Shown here piece after piece: positions 63,329 to 64,000 of a stretch of 64,000 nt of DNA (the first letter of the stretch is position 1; every line of letters begins with the position of its first letter). A program made the translations under genes and the position numbers. The notes beneath the pieces were generated by a model that saw only the letters and a program-made list of their open reading frames with translations, made no database searches and was not told the DNA's origin. This stretch comes from Macrostomum hystrix (taxonomy: Eukaryota; Platyhelminthes; Macrostomidae): the NCBI GenBank assembly GCA_950097015.1, contig CATNEN010000038.1:28798501-28862500 (forward strand), read 5' to 3'.

Positions 63329-64000
63329 ATTGCACTGCGAAAAACTAAAAGTCTTCGTGTTTATTACACTATTTTGTCTTATTACTGCATCATACCTGGT
63401 GAACGGCTGTGCTGTGTCATTGTCTTGTCTATCACAATTATCTTAGGATGTCAAACATACACAACGATCAACCTTTGTAGCTGATGTTTACAACAAATTT
63501 GAAGACACTAAATTGTCAATGTTTTGTTGCAGTGTCGGTCTGATATAACCTCACGAATAACAATTAGAATATGTATGCGTTATCGGACTAGCTTGCTTAA
63601 CTATTGAATTACTTTTTTGGCACCAAGTGGCGCATGAAATTAACTACTTTTGGCGTTTCTCTAACTACTATTGTTGACTTTACTGCCGCAAACAATCCCT
63701 GTAGTACTTGCAGGCTGGTTCGAGAACAATTTTTAGCGTTTAGCATTGTCGTTCAAGTTGGACGGTTTGACGACTGCTTCTGTATAGCTTAGCAAACGAC
63801 GCTTAAAGCAAAAAATGACAACTAACGCTTTGCCTTGCTATAAACAGTTTGTCGGATGCTTTTTTGATGGTACCGCATTTTATAGACAGACGAATGTACT
63901 CAAATCGTTTGAGACTCATTTGTAATGAATGAAACAATTTTTTTTCTCTATTTTTTTAATTCGAAGGAGGCGGCAATGCGGGAGATGGCAATCACTCAGG
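63329..64000. other. Downstream region, nothing firm
   Basis: No supported exon. The last about 35 bases (after TTCGAAG) have a Gly/Asn-rich open reading that could be an exon of a gene running off the window; too short to call. Confidence 0.35.

Overview
The window is nuclear DNA from an animal. It carries spliced genes with GT-AG introns read in the standard code: FAXC-like, an alpha-type nicotinic receptor, a Shaw/Kv3 potassium channel and a ciliary EF-hand/WD40 protein. Several start codons lie 2-4 nt after a plausible splice acceptor, which hints at spliced-leader trans-splicing; with the repeat load this points to a spiralian invertebrate, possibly a flatworm. That placement is an inference from text alone. 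Exon boundaries were built by hand from splice signals, phase agreement and family similarity; every multi-exon model closes in frame.

Layout. 0.7-1.6 kb: FAXC-like gene (-). 2.7-6.9 kb: complete nine-exon nicotinic receptor alpha-type subunit (+). 7.0-9.6 kb: 14-bp and 16-bp satellite arrays with a recent 606-bp tandem duplication that carries a SINE. 11.1-11.9 kb: secreted, possibly GPI-anchored protein (-). 12.7-13.2 kb: MITE. 13.7-15.6 kb: type I membrane protein with two tandem eight-cysteine modules (+). 15.9-16.7 kb: internally deleted Tc1/mariner. 17.5-20.5 kb: wrecked DIRS/PAT-like tyrosine-recombinase retrotransposon with an inverted gag segment. 22.9-42.8 kb: 24-exon EF-hand/WD40 gene of the WDR49/CFAP337-WDR64 type (-). 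A small two-exon membrane-protein gene (+) is nested in its intron 12. 46.9-60.8 kb: Shaw-type Kv channel (+). 61.1-63.3 kb: unrecognised four-exon gene (+) starting 300 bp after the Kv stop.

Repeats dominate the non-coding DNA. Two tRNA-derived SINE families recur. SINE-A has an A box like TAGCCTAGTGG, a B box GGTTCGATTCC and a TTTAGCAAGACACTTAACTC core. SINE-B has a Ser/Leu-like head GTGGCAGAGCGGTTA and a body containing GCCCTTGAGGGC. Both end in CAATTATTATT. More than a dozen minisatellites lie mostly in introns, nearly all with different units (14-41 bp).

How genes may work together: the receptor and the Kv channel act in excitable membranes and FAXC is tied to axon development. The WD40 gene is expected in motile cilia, and a perfect RFX X-box match sits upstream of the unrecognised 61.1-kb gene.
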